Source: JBGPEQ01 sp035518775 (lineage in GTDB: Bacteria; Pseudomonadota; Alphaproteobacteria; Dongiales; Dongiaceae). Taken from it: a DNA stretch of 8,854 bases. Below the pieces are notes generated by a model. That model was not told the DNA's origin, made no database searches, and was given only the letters and a program-made list of their open reading frames with translations. The translations under genes were made by a program, and so were the position numbers. Location: positions 1 to 8,854 of the forward strand of contig DATIXH010000402.1 of the NCBI GenBank assembly GCA_035518775.1, written 5' to 3'. Shown piece after piece: positions 7,711 through 8,854 of the stretch (position 1 is the first letter of the stretch; every line of letters begins with the position of its first letter).

Positions 7711-7903
7711 GGAAGGTTCACCGCAGAGGCGCAGAGGCGCAGAGAAGAAGGTCTGAACACATGTTGGCGCACATCAGGAGGGAAGAACGCAGATCGGATG
7801 ATTGCGCGCCGAAGGCGCGCAGACGTCTTCCTATCGGTGTTTATCTACGTTCATCGGCGGCTCCATCATCTCTGCGCCTCTGCGTCTCTGCGGTGAATCT
7901 TCC
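7711..7903. repeat. Long inverted repeat, copy 3, inside the hyuAB operon
   Basis: The left arm 7711-7745 begins GGAAGGTTCACCGCAGAGGC at the base after the hyuA stop codon. It pairs with 7869-7903 at 33 of 35 positions. The 123-base centre contains a perfect hairpin, TGCGCGCC-gaa-GGCGCGCA (7803-7821), and CGCCGATGAACGTAGAT on the minus strand (7859-7843), which matches the module inside copy 2. GAACGCAGAT (about 7785-7794) can also pair with ATCTACGTTC (7843-7852), giving nested stems. No gene is supported within it. A transcript from hyuA to hyuB would carry this very long hairpin, which could cause premature termination, RNase III processing, or different levels of the two subunits. Confidence 0.88.
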
Positions 7904-7917
7904 TTGAATTGCGGGTC

Positions 7918-7937
7918 GGGCGACCTGCCGGTCGCCC
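7918..7937 (+). repeat. Short perfect hairpin in the hyuB leader
   Basis: GGGCGACC (7918-7925), loop TGCC, GGTCGCCC (7930-7937). The eight-base-pair stem ends five bases before the hyuB Shine-Dalgarno GGAG (7942-7945). It is separate from the long repeat and of different sequence. It could be another dispersed palindrome or a translation-modulating stem. Confidence 0.7.
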
Positions 7938-7941
7938 CTAC

Positions 7942-7945
7942 GGAG
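7942..7945 (+). promoter_or_regulatory. Shine-Dalgarno site of hyuB
   Basis: GGAG lies six bases before ATG 7952. It fixes the start and therefore shows that the cysteine-rich N-terminus belongs to the protein. Confidence 0.7.
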
Positions 7946-7951
7946 ATTGGG

Positions 7952-8854
7952 ATGCGGTTTTCGGAGAACGGGTTCTATATCGAGAAATATCTGAAGTGCG
8001 CCAACTGCGGGCTGCTGGTATATGGGGCCGGAGTCAAGGCGCAGCTGAGCGGGAAGCACCAGCTCTACTGCTCGGATTGGTGCGCGGAGTGGGCGGCGCA
8101 GCGGGCGAAGGAAAATGGCCTGATCCGCATGGCCATCGTGCATCCGCCGCTGCCGATCGAGGCGGCGCAGAAGCCGCGGCCGAAGCGCAACGCGCCGCCC
8201 GACATGGTCATGATGAACATCCTGGATTCGACGATGGTGTCGATCTGCCGGGAGATGGGCATACTCCTGATGAAGACGTCCTACTCGACGATCTTCAACG
8301 AGGGTCTCGATTTCACCTGCGCGCTGGCCGACACCAAGGGCGACATGATCGCCTGCGCCGAGTTCTGCCCGACGATGATCGGGGGCATGCCGCTGCTGAT
8401 CAAGACCTGCGCGCAGGAGATCCCGTTCGATACGCTCGTGGACGGCGACATCATCGTCCACAACGATCCCTATCGCGGCGGGCTGCATTGCCCGGAGCAC
8501 ACGTTCTTCAAGCCGTTCTTCGTCGATGGCGAGCTGCTGGGCTTCGCGGTGTGCATCGGGCACATCGCGGAGATCGGCGGCATGGTGCCCGGCGCCTTCT
8601 GCGGCGAGGCGACGGAGATCTTCCATGAGGGATTGCGCGTGCCGCCGGTGAAGATCAGGAAGGCCGGCAAGGACGTCGAGGAGGTGTGGAAGTTGCTGCT
8701 CGCCAACACGCGCACGCCGCGCCAGAACTTCGGCGACCTCAGCGCCATGATCGGCTGCGTCGATCTCGGCGTCAGCCGCATCGTCGAGATCGTGAAGAAA
8801 TACGGCAAGAACGTCTTCATCGAGACCTGCGAAGACCTGAAGGACTATGCCGAG
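7952..8854 (+). CDS. hyuB: Hydantoinase B / acetone carboxylase alpha-type subunit with N-terminal four-cysteine module (3' end outside window)
   Basis: The first 301 residues are present; the family is usually 500-750 long, so the gene continues past the window. Residues from about 83 onward are classical HyuB: VMMNILDSTMVSICREMGIL, SYSTIFNEGLDFTCALADTKGD, HNDPYRGGLHCPEH (170-183), GHIAEIGGMVPGAF (203-216) and EGLRVPPVKI. H179, E182 and H204 sit where acetone carboxylase alpha places its metal ligands (recalled as HxxD plus a later His), here with Glu in the Asp position. Before this lies an unusual module: C16-x2-C19 and C40-x3-C44 within about 50 residues (LKCANCG, YCSDWCAEW), then a proline- and lysine-rich linker (PPLPIEAAQKPRPKRNAPP). 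This looks like a small zinc ribbon, perhaps replacing the separate zinc-binding gamma subunit of acetone carboxylase. It works with HyuA encoded upstream. Confidence 0.93.
   Translation, partial: MRFSENGFYIEKYLKCANCGLLVYGAGVKAQLSGKHQLYCSDWCAEWAAQRAKENGLIRMAIVHPPLPIEAAQKPRPKRNAPPDMVMMNILDSTMVSICREMGILLMKTSYSTIFNEGLDFTCALADTKGDMIACAEFCPTMIGGMPLLIKTCAQEIPFDTLVDGDIIVHNDPYRGGLHCPEHTFFKPFFVDGELLGFAVCIGHIAEIGGMVPGAFCGEATEIFHEGLRVPPVKIRKAGKDVEEVWKLLLANTRTPRQNFGDLSAMIGCVDLGVSRIVEIVKKYGKNVFIETCEDLKDYAE

Noticed and set aside
7841..8626. 261-residue minus-strand frame opposite hyuB
   Set aside because: Antisense to conserved HyuB sequence; Arg/His-rich, and it starts inside the repeat.

Overview
The window is GC-rich, with codon use and gene families typical of a soil or environmental alphaproteobacterium (Hyphomicrobiales or Rhodospirillales-like). 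That placement rests on general character only; no rRNA or other marker gene is present. There is no tRNA, rRNA, transposase, integrase or CRISPR array that I can support.

Layout. Bases 1-174 are the 3' end of an unidentified plus-strand gene. After the first copy of a long inverted repeat (196-303) comes a translationally coupled pair: a GNAT (RimJ/RimL-type) acetyltransferase (343-876) and a prolyl-4-hydroxylase-like 2-oxoglutarate/Fe(II) dioxygenase (873-1469). They end convergently against a minus-strand series. Read in its own direction, that series is a candidate retron RNA (5437-5231), a retron-type reverse transcriptase (5214-3889), a luciferase-like flavin monooxygenase (3794-2781), a second inverted-repeat copy (2769-2610), a glutathione S-transferase-like protein (2517-1897) and a small unidentified protein (1871-1560). 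Divergent from the retron, on the plus strand, lie hyuA (5674-7710) and the start of hyuB (7952 to the window end). These are the two large subunits of a hydantoinase/oxoprolinase/acetone-carboxylase-type enzyme. They are separated by a third inverted-repeat copy and a short hairpin.

The most interesting element is the retron. The reverse transcriptase has the YADD active site, the HGF motif, the QGAPTSP motif and the retron-type VTG motif. It carries about 110 extra N-terminal residues before the polymerase domain. The roughly 240 bases upstream hold a closely packed set of stem-loops bracketed by a perfect 9-bp inverted repeat (5429-5437 with 5231-5239). This matches the a1/a2 architecture of an msr-msd RNA. 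No classical retron effector (nuclease, TIR, membrane or ATPase partner) is visible next to it.

The second theme is a family of three nested, near-perfect inverted repeats (about 108, 160 and 193 bp). Their arms are built from short GAGGCGCAGAGAC-like units. Two of them also have a GC-rich hairpin at the centre and share an internal module. One copy starts directly after the hyuA stop codon, inside what should be a hyuAB operon. HyuB also carries an unusual N-terminal four-cysteine, zinc-ribbon-like module.
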